Source: Roseovarius confluentis (GTDB lineage: Bacteria > Pseudomonadota > Alphaproteobacteria > Rhodobacterales > Rhodobacteraceae). Taken from it: a stretch of DNA of 64,000 bases. The stretch covers positions 310,001 through 374,000 of the forward strand of contig NZ_PPFE01000004.1 in NCBI RefSeq assembly GCF_002917925.1. The letters are read 5' to 3'. The translations under genes and the position numbers were made by a program. Shown one piece after another: positions 1-9,404 of the stretch; the first letter of the stretch is position 1, and each line of letters starts with the position of its first letter. The notes beneath the pieces are model-generated. The model was not told the DNA's origin, searched no databases, and saw nothing but the letters and a program-made list of their open reading frames with translations.

Positions 1-735
<735 letters not shown>

Positions 736-737
736 GC

Positions 738-759
738 GTGGGTTTTCACCCACCCTACG
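738..759. repeat. Family A palindromic repeat, copy A1
   Basis: A 22-bp unit with self-complementary core GTGGGT-TTTC-ACCCAC followed by CCTACG, between atpD and atpC. The same 22 bases occur at 29240-29261, 39438-39459 and 48203-48224. Here it lies inside an operon rather than after it, so it need not act as a terminator; there is no T run after the hairpin. Confidence 0.85.
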
Positions 760-810
760 GATAGATCCGCGGGGTGGGAGAAGCCTGGCGCGACAGAAAC
801 GGAGGCCAAT

Positions 811-1254
811 ATGGCTGATACAGTGCAATTCGACCTGGTGAGCCCCGAGCGCCTGCTGGCGTCGATCGAGGTGACGCAGGTGCAGATCCCTGGCAGCGAC
901 GGCGACATGACGGCGATGGCCGACCACGCGCCGCTGATCACGACGCTGCGCCCCGGTGTCGTCAGCGTGTCCGGCCCGGAGGGCGACAAGGAGTATGTCG
1001 TCACCGGTGGTTTCGCCGAGATCAACGCCGACTCGATCTCGGTCCTGGCCGAACGCGCGCTGCCGCGCGAGGACATGACGCAGGACGAGTTTCAGAAGAT
1101 GGTCGACGAGGCTACCGACCGCCTGGCCAAAGCGCAGGAAACCTTCGTCAACGAGCCCGGCCCGGTGGACGACGCGGCGAAACTGCTGTCCGACATGGTG
1201 GCGATGGGCGACCAGATCGGTCTTTCGACCTCGTCCAAGGCCCCCGCTCCCTGA
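811..1254 (+). CDS. atpC: F1 ATP synthase epsilon subunit
   Basis: 147-residue epsilon subunit, which links the F1 gamma rotor to the c-ring and can inhibit ATP hydrolysis. The N-terminal beta-sandwich signature is clear ([19 protein letters not shown], residues 31-49), followed by a helical C-terminal part. A GGAGG at 801-805 sits 5 bases before the ATG. Length is usual for the family. It is the last gene of the atp operon and is followed by a strong terminator. Confidence 0.96.
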   Translation: MADTVQFDLVSPERLLASIEVTQVQIPGSDGDMTAMADHAPLITTLRPGVVSVSGPEGDKEYVVTGGFAEINADSISVLAERALPREDMTQDEFQKMVDEATDRLAKAQETFVNEPGPVDDAAKLLSDMVAMGDQIGLSTSSKAPAP

Positions 1255-1282
1255 GCGCGGTCGGGCAAAAGACATGTTTCGG

Positions 1283-1317
1283 AAAGGGCCCACAAATGTC
1301 GGGCCCTTTTCCTTTTT
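1283..1317 (+). terminator. Rho-independent terminator of the atp operon
   Basis: Perfect 9-bp inverted repeat AAAGGGCCC (1283-1291) and GGGCCCTTT (1301-1309) with a 9-base loop, followed by a T-rich tract to 1317. It lies 28 bp after the atpC stop codon. Confidence 0.9.
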
Positions 1318-1378
1318 GTTTAGCAATTTCGCCGAAAAGCGATATTAGAACCAATTGTGTGACGGCGCGCGGCGGTAG

Positions 1379-1729
1379 ATGAAGTATCTTGTCAATCAGA
1401 CCATGGGGATTGAACAGGGCGACGACGTCCTGTTCTCCGACTACGAGGATGGTGGCGAGATGTGGACCGGCACCGGCGCCCGCGAACGCCGCCGCAAGGT
1501 GAAATTCGGGACGGCTTTCAAAGAGCCGCCTTCGGTGCATGTCAGCCTGTCGATGTGGGACATGGCAAGCGCGACGAACGCCCGCGCGGACGTTACCGCC
1601 GAGAACGTGGCCGCAACAGGGTTCGATGTGGTTTTCCGCACATGGGGTGACACGCGCGTGGCCCGCGCCCGCATCCGGTGGATGGCGATCGGCGCCGTCC
1701 CGCACGAGGACGACTGGCAGCTCTACTGA
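1379..1729 (+). CDS. H-type lectin domain protein
   Basis: 116-residue protein that looks like a single H-type lectin domain, a small beta-sandwich best known from snail agglutinin and Dictyostelium discoidins. Matching features are F-x-T-A-F-K-E-P-P-S-V (residues 42-52), the strand VHVSLSMWDM, the VTAENVAATGFDVVF stretch and the W-x-DTRVARARIRWMAIG ending. There is no signal peptide, so it is probably cytoplasmic. It starts about 60 bp after the atp terminator and is therefore probably transcribed on its own or by readthrough. The natural ligand is unknown. Assignment rests on pattern recognition, not a search. Confidence 0.75.
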   Translation: MKYLVNQTMGIEQGDDVLFSDYEDGGEMWTGTGARERRRKVKFGTAFKEPPSVHVSLSMWDMASATNARADVTAENVAATGFDVVFRTWGDTRVARARIRWMAIGAVPHEDDWQLY

Positions 1730-1761
1730 AGAGTTTCGGGCCTCCGGCGGGGATAATTTTC

Positions 1762-1799
1762 GCCAGAGGAAGACGCGCGGGCATGCCTTTTCCTCTGGC
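1762..1799. terminator. Long-stem hairpin between convergent lectin gene and prs, with family D motif
   Basis: Ten-base arms GCCAGAGGAA (1762-1771) and TTCCTCTGGC (1790-1799) pair perfectly around an 18-base loop. It lies between the 3' ends of two convergent genes, so it could terminate both. The left arm is the end of a longer motif (1741-1772, CCTCCGGCGGGGATAA then GCCAGAGGAAGA) that recurs at 56391-56415 and, degenerate, at 20971-21000. Confidence 0.6.
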
Positions 1800-1846
1800 C
1801 CCAATCAAACAATAGAGCGTGGCTCAGCCACTCGATCGGATCAGGC

Positions 1847-2863
1847 TCAGGTGCCGAACTGGCCTTCGTAGATGGGCTCCAGCGTCGGGGTCTCGAAGAG
1901 CGACGAGACGGACGTGCCGTTCCAGATGTTCAGGATTGCCTGGGCAAAGACCGGGGCGGTGGGGATGATGCGGATGTTGGGGGTGTTCTTGACCGCCTCG
2001 GTGGGCTGGATCGTGTCGGTGATGACCATGGATTTCAGCACCGAGTTGGTGATCCGCTCGACCGCCGGGCCGGACATGACGCCGTGGGTCGTGTACGCGT
2101 GAACCTCGCGTGCGCCGTTGTCCATCAGGTGCTGGGCCGCCTTGCACATGGTGCCGGCGGTGTCGCACATGTCGTCGACGATCACGCAGATCTTGTCGGT
2201 GACCTCGCCGATCACGGTCATCTCGGCCACTTCGCCGGCCTTTTCGCGCCGTTTGTCCACGATGCTGAGGGGCGCATTGATCCGCTTGGCGAGTTCCCGG
2301 GCGCGGGCCACGCCGCCGACATCGGGCGACACGATCATGACGTCGTCGAGGTGGTCGCGGAACTGGGTCATCACGTCGAGCGCGAAGACCGGAGAGGCGT
2401 AGAGGTTGTCGACGGGGATGTCGAAGAAGCCCTGGATCTGGGCGGCATGCAGGTCCATCGTCAGGACCCGTTCGATGCCGGCCTCGACGATCATGTTGGC
2501 TACCAGCTTGGCCGAAATGGGCGTGCGGGCCTTGGTGCGGCGATCCTGCCGGGCATAGCCGAAATAGGGGATGACGGCGGTGATGCGCTTGGCCGACGAG
2601 CGGCGCAGCGCGTCGGACATGATCAGCAGTTCCATCAGGTTGTCGTTGGCCGGATTGGACGTCGGCTGGATGATGAACATGTCCTCGCCGCGGACATTCT
2701 CGAATACCTCGACAAAGATCTCGCCGTCGTTGAAGCGTTCGACGCGGGCATCGACGAGCCCGACATTGACGCCGCGATGCATGGACATGCGGCGCGAGAC
2801 GGCTGTGGCCAACGGCATGTTGGCGTTGCCGGAAATGAGCTTCGGCTCGTGAGTGACTGACAT
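1847..2863 (-). CDS. prs: Ribose-phosphate pyrophosphokinase (PRPP synthetase)
   Basis: 338-residue class I PRPP synthetase, making PRPP from ribose 5-phosphate and ATP for purine, pyrimidine, histidine, tryptophan and NAD synthesis. Motifs: [11 protein letters not shown] near residue 44, the flexible loop [29 protein letters not shown], and the PRPP-binding loop [16 protein letters not shown]. The start at 2863 (MSVTHEPK) fits the family N-terminus; the open frame continues upstream but that part has no family similarity. A somewhat longer N-terminus than the E. coli enzyme is typical of alphaproteobacteria. Confidence 0.97.
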   Translation of the reverse strand: MSVTHEPKLISGNANMPLATAVSRRMSMHRGVNVGLVDARVERFNDGEIFVEVFENVRGEDMFIIQPTSNPANDNLMELLIMSDALRRSSAKRITAVIPYFGYARQDRRTKARTPISAKLVANMIVEAGIERVLTMDLHAAQIQGFFDIPVDNLYASPVFALDVMTQFRDHLDDVMIVSPDVGGVARARELAKRINAPLSIVDKRREKAGEVAEMTVIGEVTDKICVIVDDMCDTAGTMCKAAQHLMDNGAREVHAYTTHGVMSGPAVERITNSVLKSMVITDTIQPTEAVKNTPNIRIIPTAPVFAQAILNIWNGTSVSSLFETPTLEPIYEGQFGT

Positions 2864-3037
2864 GTGAAAGGGTCCCCAGGTGGTCGATCTTGACAGATTC
2901 GTGACGTTGACACCGATTAGCATGGGTGGCACGTCTGGCAAAGACATGCATTGGGCGAGGGTGCCGAATGCCGCGAAAGGCCATGAAAATGAGACGCACC
3001 CTGCCGCATTTCCCCGCAGATGCCCCCGTGACGCGCG

Positions 3038-3844
3038 ATGCCTGAGGCGTTGAAAGCCGGGTTTCCGACGTATTGGACGACGTTCGGGCAAGGGCCGCAG
3101 CCAGCGTTGGCCATCCATTGTTCGCTGGCGCATTCGGGCACGTGGGGCGCGCTGGCGCGGCACCTGTCGGGGGCGCTGACCCTGACGGCGTTCGACATGC
3201 CGGGTCATGGGCGCAGTGGCGACTGGGACGGGCGCGGCGAGATCCAGGAGGTGACGGCGAAGATTGCCGCCGACTTGGCTGATGGTCCGGCGCATGTGAT
3301 CGGGCATTCCTTTGGTGCGACGGTGGCGTTGCGGCTGGCGGTCATGCGGCCCGAGCTGGTGCGGTCTCTGGTCCTGATCGAGCCGGTGTTCTTTGCCGTG
3401 GCGCTGACCGATCACCCGCAGATGCGGGACGGCTTCGCGGCGCAGATGGCCGGGTTCACCGACGGCATGAAAGCTGGTGACGGACATGCGGCGGCGCGGG
3501 CGTTCCTGTCGGTCTGGGGGAACGGCACCGAGTGGGAGAGCCTGAGTTCGGCGGAGCGCGACCGGCTGGCGACGCAGATGTCGCTGATCGAGGCGGGGCA
3601 TGCCGCGCTGTACGATGATGTGGGGAGCCTGTTGGCGCCCGGTGTCCTGCAGGGCGTGACCCAGCCCGTGCTGCTGATCGAAGGCACCGCCTCGCCCGCC
3701 ATCATCGGTGCGATCAACGAAGGGTTGGCGGCGCGATTGCCAAAGGCCGAGCGCGCGGTCATGGCCGGGGCGGGGCACATGGTGCCGCTGACCCATGCGC
3801 GGCAGGTGAGTGCGGAAATCTTGCGATTCCTGCGCAACGTGTGA
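3038..3844 (+). CDS. Alpha/beta hydrolase
   Basis: 268-residue alpha/beta-hydrolase-fold protein, function unassigned beyond hydrolase. Nucleophile elbow G-H-S-F-G puts the serine at residue 91, and the likely catalytic histidine is in AGAGHMVP at residue 247. The oxyanion-side segment is HCSLAHSG and the strand-turn [10 protein letters not shown] is typical. The acid member is less clear, since LLIEGTASP carries Glu near the usual place. No signal peptide. It is divergent from prs with about 175 bp between them. Confidence 0.85.
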   Translation: MPEALKAGFPTYWTTFGQGPQPALAIHCSLAHSGTWGALARHLSGALTLTAFDMPGHGRSGDWDGRGEIQEVTAKIAADLADGPAHVIGHSFGATVALRLAVMRPELVRSLVLIEPVFFAVALTDHPQMRDGFAAQMAGFTDGMKAGDGHAAARAFLSVWGNGTEWESLSSAERDRLATQMSLIEAGHAALYDDVGSLLAPGVLQGVTQPVLLIEGTASPAIIGAINEGLAARLPKAERAVMAGAGHMVPLTHARQVSAEILRFLRNV

Positions 3845-3894
3845 CGCAGAAGCGTTGCCCTGAAGGTTTTCACGCTAGCTCTTGAGGGGCGGCA

Positions 3895-3920
3895 GGAACC
3901 GGCGCGGTTCGGGCCGCGTT
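3895..3920 (+). promoter_or_regulatory. Possible EcfG-type (general stress) promoter before DUF2177 gene
   Basis: GGAAC at 3895-3899 and CGTT at 3917-3920 are 17 bases apart, matching the GGAAC-N16/17-CGTT pattern of alphaproteobacterial EcfG sigma factors. Transcription would start about 15 bases before the ATG, just enough to include GGAGG at 3931-3935. A short motif in GC-rich DNA can arise by chance. Confidence 0.3.
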
Positions 3921-3941
3921 CAACCGGTCTGGAGGCCAAGC

Positions 3942-4343
3942 ATGACCATCGCCATTCTTTACGTCGTGACCTTCGCGGTTTTCCTCGGGCTGGATTACCT
4001 GGGCCTGAGTTACCTGATCAAGCCGACCTTCGAGAAGGACATCAAGGGCCTGCTGCTGGACAGCCCCCGCATGGGGCCGGCGGTCGTTTTCTACGCCTTC
4101 TATATCTTCTGCGTGCTGTGGTTCGTCAGCTGGCCCGCGATCCAGCAGGAGCGGACGCTGCTGTGGGTGTTTGGCACCGCGGCGCTGATCGGGGCGATGG
4201 GCTATGGCACCTACGAGTTCACCAACCTTGCGACGCTGAAGGATTGGACGTGGCGGATGGTCGCCACGGACTTTACCTGGGGCACGCTGCTGACGGGCAC
4301 GTCGGCCACGGTGGGTGTCGCGGTGGCGCGGTGGTGGGCCTGA
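3942..4343 (+). CDS. DUF2177 family membrane protein
   Basis: 133-residue integral membrane protein with four predicted hydrophobic helices (about residues 3-22, 45-65, 72-92, 108-130). The N-terminal FLGLDYLGLSYLIKPTF and central GYGTYEFTNLATLKDW are typical of DUF2177. Function of the family is not established. The start at 3942 is favoured because GGAGG lies at 3931-3935; the frame is open upstream but those residues are not family-like. It converges on the aldolase gene with only 9 bp between stop codons. Confidence 0.85.
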   Translation: MTIAILYVVTFAVFLGLDYLGLSYLIKPTFEKDIKGLLLDSPRMGPAVVFYAFYIFCVLWFVSWPAIQQERTLLWVFGTAALIGAMGYGTYEFTNLATLKDWTWRMVATDFTWGTLLTGTSATVGVAVARWWA

Positions 4344-4352
4344 GGGTCCGCG

Positions 4353-5399
4353 TCAGCCTTTGACGAGCGCCAGGAAGTCGTCGATCTGCTCGTCTGTGAG
4401 GGACCAGTCGCAGACGCAGCGCATCAGGAGTGGTTCGTCCGGGTCGCCACCTTCCAAAGGACCTTCGTAGAGACCGTAGACTGCGCCGCCCGCGTGCAGG
4501 CGCTGGTGCGTGGCGCGGGGCAGGCGGGCGAAGATCATGTTGGCCTGCGGTTCGGCGGTAAAGGTGCAGCCGGGCAAGGCGCGCAGGCCCGCGACAAGGC
4601 GGGCGGCGTTGGCGTTGGCGCGCTGTGCCGAGGTCAGCCAGACATCGTTTTCGAGATAGCCCAGCATTTGCGCGGCGAGAAAGCGGCCCTTGGACACGAG
4701 GTGTCCGCCACGCTTGCGGCGGCGTTCCAGTTCCCATGCCTTGGCCGGGTCGAACATGACCACAGCCTCGACATTCAGGCAGCCGTTCTTGGAGGCGCCG
4801 AAGGAGACGGCGTCGATCCCGGCCTCATGGCTCATCTGCGCGGGCGTACAGCCGAGGGCGGCGCAGGCATTGGCAAAGCGCGCGCCGTCGAGATGCACCG
4901 AGAGGCCGTGGGCGTGGGCCACGTCGGTGATGCTGCGTAGTTCATCCAGCGTGTAAAGCTGGCCCATTTCGGTGACCTGCGTGAGGGCCACGGTGCCCGG
5001 CTCGGACGTGTGGACGTCGCGGCGGGGCAGGGTTGAGATAGCGGCGGCGAGGTCATCGGCCGTCATCTTGTCCTCATGCCCCGTCAGGGTCAGGCGCGCG
5101 CCGCCGGTGTAGAACTCGGGCGCGTGACATTCATCGACGAGGATATGTGCGCGGGGCGTGCAGAAGATGGTCTGCCACGGCTGGGTGAGCGTAGCGAGCG
5201 CAAGGACGTTGGCCGCCGTGCCGGTGGCGACGAATTCGACCGCGGCGTCGGGGGCGGCGAAGACCTCGCGCACCTTGTCGCGGGCGGCGTCGGTGAGCGC
5301 GTCGGCGCCGTAGGGCGTGGCGTGGCCTTCGTTGGCGCGGGCCAGCGCTTCCATCACCTGGGGCAGGGCGGGGCCGGTGTTGTCGGAGCCTAGTCGCAT
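4353..5399 (-). CDS. ltaE: Low-specificity L-threonine aldolase
   Basis: 348-residue PLP-dependent aldolase (threonine/allo-threonine to glycine and acetaldehyde). The N-terminal SDNTGPALPQVMEAL, the substrate loop HLDGARFANA (residues 169-178) and the PLP lysine in FGASKNG (Lys204) are present. Its start codon lies inside the end of the ycgN-like gene (10-bp overlap), so it is the third gene of a ribF-ycgN-aldolase operon. Glycine output could feed folate or purine synthesis. Confidence 0.88.
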   Translation of the reverse strand: MRLGSDNTGPALPQVMEALARANEGHATPYGADALTDAARDKVREVFAAPDAAVEFVATGTAANVLALATLTQPWQTIFCTPRAHILVDECHAPEFYTGGARLTLTGHEDKMTADDLAAAISTLPRRDVHTSEPGTVALTQVTEMGQLYTLDELRSITDVAHAHGLSVHLDGARFANACAALGCTPAQMSHEAGIDAVSFGASKNGCLNVEAVVMFDPAKAWELERRRKRGGHLVSKGRFLAAQMLGYLENDVWLTSAQRANANAARLVAGLRALPGCTFTAEPQANMIFARLPRATHQRLHAGGAVYGLYEGPLEGGDPDEPLLMRCVCDWSLTDEQIDDFLALVKG

Positions 5400-5878
5400 C
5401 CCAGGGGTTCCTCTATCAGGTGCTCTTCCCACTCGTCCTCCGAGATCTCGAACTCGGGCAGGGTGGCGTTCTGCACCGAAACCCCGGCGGCGTGCACACT
5501 GTCGGGTGTGCCGGAGATGAGCGGGTGCCAGTCGTAAAGCGGCTTGCCGGTCCAGAGGAGCTTGTAGGCGCAGGTTTCCGGCAGCCAGTAGAGGCTGCCT
5601 TCGATATTCTTGGGCGAGAGCGAGATGCATTCGGGCACGAACTGGTGCCGGATGTCGTAATTGGCGCAGCGGCAGGTGCTGTCGTCGAACAGGCGGCAGG
5701 CGATGCGGGTCAGCGCGACCTCGCCGGTGTCCTCGTCCTCGAGCTTGTTAAGGCAGCATTTGCCGCAGCCATCGCAGAGCGCTTCCCATTCCTTTTGGGT
5801 CATGCGGTCCAGCGGCACGGTTTCCCAGTAGCGCGGGCGCAGGCCGGAGCGGTCGATGGGGTCGGAGGTGTCGGTCAT
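5390..5878 (-). CDS. YcgN-family cysteine cluster protein (UPF0260)
   Basis: 162-residue protein of the YcgN/UPF0260 family, function unknown, probably binding metal through conserved cysteines. Visible cluster: CDGCGKCCLNK near residue 35, then ACRLFDDSTCRC and a further Cys in VPECISLSP and ETCAYKL. Length is usual. The start overlaps the ribF stop by 4 bp (ATGA type) and the 3' end overlaps the aldolase gene by 10 bp, so it is translationally coupled on both sides. Confidence 0.92.
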   Translation of the reverse strand: MTDTSDPIDRSGLRPRYWETVPLDRMTQKEWEALCDGCGKCCLNKLEDEDTGEVALTRIACRLFDDSTCRCANYDIRHQFVPECISLSPKNIEGSLYWLPETCAYKLLWTGKPLYDWHPLISGTPDSVHAAGVSVQNATLPEFEISEDEWEEHLIEEPLGCD

Positions 5879-6801
5879 ATGGCGGCCAGGATCGCGCGGG
5901 CGCGGTCGCAGTCGGCGTCCATCTGGGCGATGAAGGCCTCCAGGCTGTCGAAAGTTTCCTCGGGGCGAAGGTATTCGACGAGGGCCACGGACAGGTCGGC
6001 GCCGTAGAGGTCGCCGGAGAAATCGAAGAGGAAGGTCTCGATATTGGGGACTTCGCCCTGGAACATCGGGCGCGTGCCGAGGGACGCCGCGCCGTGGTAG
6101 TGGCCCCGGTGCGGACCGTCCAGCACGTCGACCAGCACGGCGTAGACGCCGAAACGGGGCGGGTGCAGCCCTTCGATGGACATGTTGGCGGTGGGATAGC
6201 CGAGGTCGCGGCCGCGTTGTTCGCCGCCGATGACAGGCCCGTCGATGCGGTGCCAGTGGCCCAGCATGGCGGCCGCGTCGCGCGGGCGACCCTCGCTCAG
6301 GGCGTCGCGGATGGCGGTGGAGGAGACCTGGCCGTCGTCGCCTTCGAGAAGCGTGGCGATGGTGACGTCGAAGCCCATTTCCCTCCCGAACCGCTGCAGG
6401 TCGGCGGAATTGCCGGCGCGGCCCTTGCCGAAGCAGAAATCGGCGCCGACGACGACATGCGTCAGGCCCAGACCGTCGGCGATGACGTTGCGGGCGAATT
6501 CCTCGGGTGTGAGGCTGGCGAGGGCGGCGTTGAAGTTGAGTTCGTAGAGCCGTTCGACACCCAGCTTGGCGAGGCGGTTGGCGCGCGCCTCGTGGCCCAT
6601 CAGGCGGAAGGGCGGCGCGTCGGGGGCGAAATACTCGCGCGGGTGCGGCTCGAACGTCAGCACACCAAGGGGACCGTCGCCCTTGCGGGCAAGGTCGATC
6701 ACCGATTGGTGGCCCAGATGCACACCATCGAAATTGCCGATGGCGACGGAGGCGCCCCGGTCTTCGGGATCAATGAAGGTGTAATCGCGGATGATGCGCA
6801 T
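5875..6801 (-). CDS. ribF: Bifunctional riboflavin kinase / FAD synthetase
   Basis: 308-residue enzyme that phosphorylates riboflavin to FMN and adenylates FMN to FAD. The adenylyltransferase domain shows IGNFDGVHLGHQ (residues 21-32) and SSTAIR (160-165); the kinase domain shows GYPTANM (201-207) and ends with a helical tail. The start at 6801 (MRIIRDYTF) fits the family; an upstream in-frame extension of 24 residues is not family-like. First gene of the three-gene reverse-strand run. Confidence 0.96.
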   Translation of the reverse strand: MRIIRDYTFIDPEDRGASVAIGNFDGVHLGHQSVIDLARKGDGPLGVLTFEPHPREYFAPDAPPFRLMGHEARANRLAKLGVERLYELNFNAALASLTPEEFARNVIADGLGLTHVVVGADFCFGKGRAGNSADLQRFGREMGFDVTIATLLEGDDGQVSSTAIRDALSEGRPRDAAAMLGHWHRIDGPVIGGEQRGRDLGYPTANMSIEGLHPPRFGVYAVLVDVLDGPHRGHYHGAASLGTRPMFQGEVPNIETFLFDFSGDLYGADLSVALVEYLRPEETFDSLEAFIAQMDADCDRARAILAAI

Positions 6802-6923
6802 GGCGCAGGGGTAGCCGGATGCGGGGGGGTGATCAAGAGGCGGTGCCGCGCATTCAGTTTGAAAGAAACGCAAACCGTTCTGATGCGTTCATGCAGCAGC
6901 AACAAGATGATTGGAGAGAATGA

Positions 6924-7550
6924 ATGGCCGACAAACCCGTGCTCTACGGTTTCAACGGATCGACGTATGTGCGGACGGCGCGCATGGTCCTGATGGACAA
7001 CGAGATTGACTATGATCAGGTGCATGTGAACGTGCTGGAAGGCGAGCCCAAACAGCCCGAGCACTTGAAGCGGCATCCCTTCGGCAAGGTGCCGGTCATG
7101 GACATCGACGATATGCGCCTGCGCGAGTGCGACGCGATCTGCCGCTACATCGACGAGACGGGCAAGGGGCCGAGCCTTGTGCCGGACGATCCCAAGGCGC
7201 GGGCGAAGATGAACGAGGCGATCAGCGTTTTCACCAGCTATGGGTACGACGCCCTGATGGGGGCGGCAGGCTATCACCTGTTCCCCGAGCTGATCGGCGG
7301 AAAGAATGACGATGCCCTGTCGAAGAGCCTTGCGGATTCACAGACGCTGAACGCGCTGCTGATGGATTGGGCCGATCCATTCATCTGCGGCAAGGAACCG
7401 ACGCTGGCGGACTACATGCTTGCGCCGATGATCTATTACGTGTCGCTGACGCCCGAGGCCGACAACATCATCACCGGCAAGCTGGCGCGGTGGTGGACGC
7501 CGATGCAGGAGATCGAAAGCTTCAAGGCGACCGAGCCCGATATGGGCTGA
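6924..7550 (+). CDS. Glutathione S-transferase family protein
   Basis: 208-residue GST: thioredoxin-like N-terminal domain (residues 5-80) with GSTYVRTAR at the catalytic Ser/Tyr position, the cis-proline motif GKVPVMD and the glutathione-contacting ECDAICRYID, followed by an all-helical C-terminal domain. Class and substrate cannot be fixed from sequence alone. It is divergent from ribF. GAGAGAATGA directly precedes the ATG. Confidence 0.9.
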   Translation: MADKPVLYGFNGSTYVRTARMVLMDNEIDYDQVHVNVLEGEPKQPEHLKRHPFGKVPVMDIDDMRLRECDAICRYIDETGKGPSLVPDDPKARAKMNEAISVFTSYGYDALMGAAGYHLFPELIGGKNDDALSKSLADSQTLNALLMDWADPFICGKEPTLADYMLAPMIYYVSLTPEADNIITGKLARWWTPMQEIESFKATEPDMG

Positions 7551-7568
7551 TCGCCCGTGGCGCGTGCC

Positions 7569-7751
7569 TCAGGTCTGACTGGGGCCGCGCCGCTGCATCA
7601 CGGCCTGGCGGATGGCAGCCCAACTGTCGGCCTCTGACTTGCGTCCGGCGTCCTGCGACTCGCGCATTTTTCGCGCGGCCTCGGCCTCGGCCTTGGGGCC
7701 GTGCGCGCTCAGCAGCGCGCGGGCGTATTCGGCTGTCTGGATTGCATCCAT
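7569..7751 (-). CDS. Small hypothetical protein (60 aa)
   Basis: 60 residues starting MDAIQTAEYARALL, mostly helical and charged (Ala, Glu, Arg, Lys rich), without signal peptide or membrane segment. The ATG at 7749-7751 is chosen because a purine-rich GAGGGAGG lies about 8 bases before it on the reverse strand; an upstream in-frame start lacks this. It looks like a real small cytoplasmic protein, probably conserved in relatives, but I do not recognise a named family. Confidence 0.6.
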   Translation of the reverse strand: MDAIQTAEYARALLSAHGPKAEAEAARKMRESQDAGRKSEADSWAAIRQAVMQRRGPSQT

Positions 7752-7857
7752 CGGTTGGGTCCTCCCTCTGGTTGTCCAATTGTGAAACGCATTATACACG
7801 ATTCGTGTTCCGGTCGTGTGACGCGCGGCGATCTATCGCCGGGCGGTTGTACGCGGC

Positions 7858-8301
7858 TCAGTCAAACTTGCCGGTCGGGGCCAGCACGGTCGCCTCGCCC
7901 ACGAGGACCTTCTTGCCGTCCACGAGGCAGCGGGTTTCCAGCGTCACGCGGCGCTTGGCGTAGTCGATGGCGGTCACCTCGACCTCGGCCTCGACCATGT
8001 CGCCGGGGCGCACGGGACCGAGGAATTTCAGGGTCTGGCCCATGTATACGGTGCCGTGCCCCGGAAGCTGTTCTCCGATCACCGCAGATATCAGGCCGGC
8101 CGTGAGCATCCCGTGGGCGATGCGCCCCTCGAAGATGGTGTCGCGGGCATAATCGTCGTCCATGTGCACCGGGTTATGGTCGGTCGAGACCTCGGCGAAC
8201 ATGCGAATGTCCTCGTCGGTCACCACTTTGCGCAGCGACCGGGTCATTCCCATTTCGATCTCTTCGATCGTGATCGTTCCGCGCGGCATGTTGTCCAACA
8301 T
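7858..8301 (-). CDS. MaoC-type (R)-specific enoyl-CoA hydratase
   Basis: 147-residue single hot-dog-fold hydratase. The hydratase-2 signature is VSTDHNPVHMDDDYARDT with the Asp-His pair, followed by GRIAHGML. Family members hydrate trans-2-enoyl-CoA to (R)-3-hydroxyacyl-CoA for polyhydroxyalkanoate or for fatty acid routes. Three in-frame starts lie close together; 8301 (MLDNMPRG) is preferred because GGAGGG precedes it by about 4 bases on the reverse strand. Confidence 0.88.
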   Translation of the reverse strand: MLDNMPRGTITIEEIEMGMTRSLRKVVTDEDIRMFAEVSTDHNPVHMDDDYARDTIFEGRIAHGMLTAGLISAVIGEQLPGHGTVYMGQTLKFLGPVRPGDMVEAEVEVTAIDYAKRRVTLETRCLVDGKKVLVGEATVLAPTGKFD

Positions 8302-8415
8302 CAGACCCTCCATTTCCACCTGCGCCCCTAACGGGTGCGCAATAAATAACACCATACGATAGGTAAGGATGCAACTTTATTACTTTGCAGGCGCAGAAAA
8401 TCAAGGGTTATTTTG

Positions 8416-9291
8416 TCAGCGCAGTTTGCCGATGGCGTAGGTCGGAGACGACATTTCCTTTTGCAGGTAAGCGGTTAGCGCCTGCGGGTCGGGCTGGTGC
8501 GACGTTTTGGTTTCGTCCGCCGCCAGCCCGCCGGTGATGAAGAGAGAATCGATATCCTCGCCCGTTGCGCCCTGGATGTCGGTGGCGATGCCGTCGCCGA
8601 TGGCGAGGATGCCGTCGCTGGAGATATCCTTGCCCAAGGCCGAAAGGCGACGGCGGGCGAGGTCGTAGATCGGCGGGTGCGGTTTGCCGAAATAGAGGCT
8701 TTCGCCGCCCATTTCGGTGTAAAGCCGGGCGAGCGCCCCCGCGCACCATTCGCGCACGTCGCCACGATCAACGATGATGTCGGGGTTGGCGCAAAGCAGT
8801 TTCAGGCCCTTCTGCTTGGCATAGAGAAAATCGGCGCGATTTGTTTCGGGATCGGCCATCGTGTCGTTGGGACCGCAGCAGACGATGCCCTCGGCGTCTT
8901 TCAGGTCAACGCGCTCGATCTCGACGGGGTTGTCGATGACTTCCAGCGGTTCGAAAAAGCCCGCATCGCGCGCCCATTCGCCCATGAACCACACCTTGCG
9001 GCCGACCATCCCGCGATACATCGCGGCGCGGGCGCTGTCGCCGGACGTGGCAATGGCGTCATAGCAGGACGCGGGCACGCCGAAGCTTTCGAGTTGGGAT
9101 TCGACGCCGGCGCGGGGCTTGGGGGAGTTGGTGACCAGCACCACCGTGCCGCCATCGGCGCGGTAGGTCATCAGCGCCTCGACCGCGTCCGGGTAGGCGG
9201 TGACGCCGTTATGCACACAGCCCCAAAGGTCGACGAAAAGCGCGTCGTAATTGCCGGAGATTTCGGAGAGGGAAGTGATGATCTGGGTCAC
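8416..9291 (-). CDS. HAD-superfamily class IIA hydrolase (TIGR01459 type)
   Basis: 291-residue HAD phosphatase with a class IIA cap. Motif I is FVDLWGCVHNG, motif II VTNSPKP, motif III lysine in FGKPHPPIYD and motif IV IGDGIATDIQGA. The DLWG (not DLDG) motif I is typical of this alphaproteobacterial subfamily, whose substrate is unknown; related class IIA enzymes act on small sugar or nucleotide phosphates. Confidence 0.9.
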   Translation of the reverse strand: MTQIITSLSEISGNYDALFVDLWGCVHNGVTAYPDAVEALMTYRADGGTVVLVTNSPKPRAGVESQLESFGVPASCYDAIATSGDSARAAMYRGMVGRKVWFMGEWARDAGFFEPLEVIDNPVEIERVDLKDAEGIVCCGPNDTMADPETNRADFLYAKQKGLKLLCANPDIIVDRGDVREWCAGALARLYTEMGGESLYFGKPHPPIYDLARRRLSALGKDISSDGILAIGDGIATDIQGATGEDIDSLFITGGLAADETKTSHQPDPQALTAYLQKEMSSPTYAIGKLR

Positions 9292-9404
9292 TGCGATACG
9301 GGCCTTTCGCGTCGTTAAGTGTCGAAAACCGTATGCCAGCGAAGGGGCTGTTTGACCAGCCGGGGTTTCGGCCCGGGATGCGGGCCGAAACGGGATTGGG
9401 CGTA

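Noticed and set aside
1847..3796. 649-codon reverse frame covering prs and extending across the hydrolase gene
   Set aside because: Only the prs part is protein-like; the upstream part is antisense to the alpha/beta hydrolase and has Arg/Pro-rich shadow composition.
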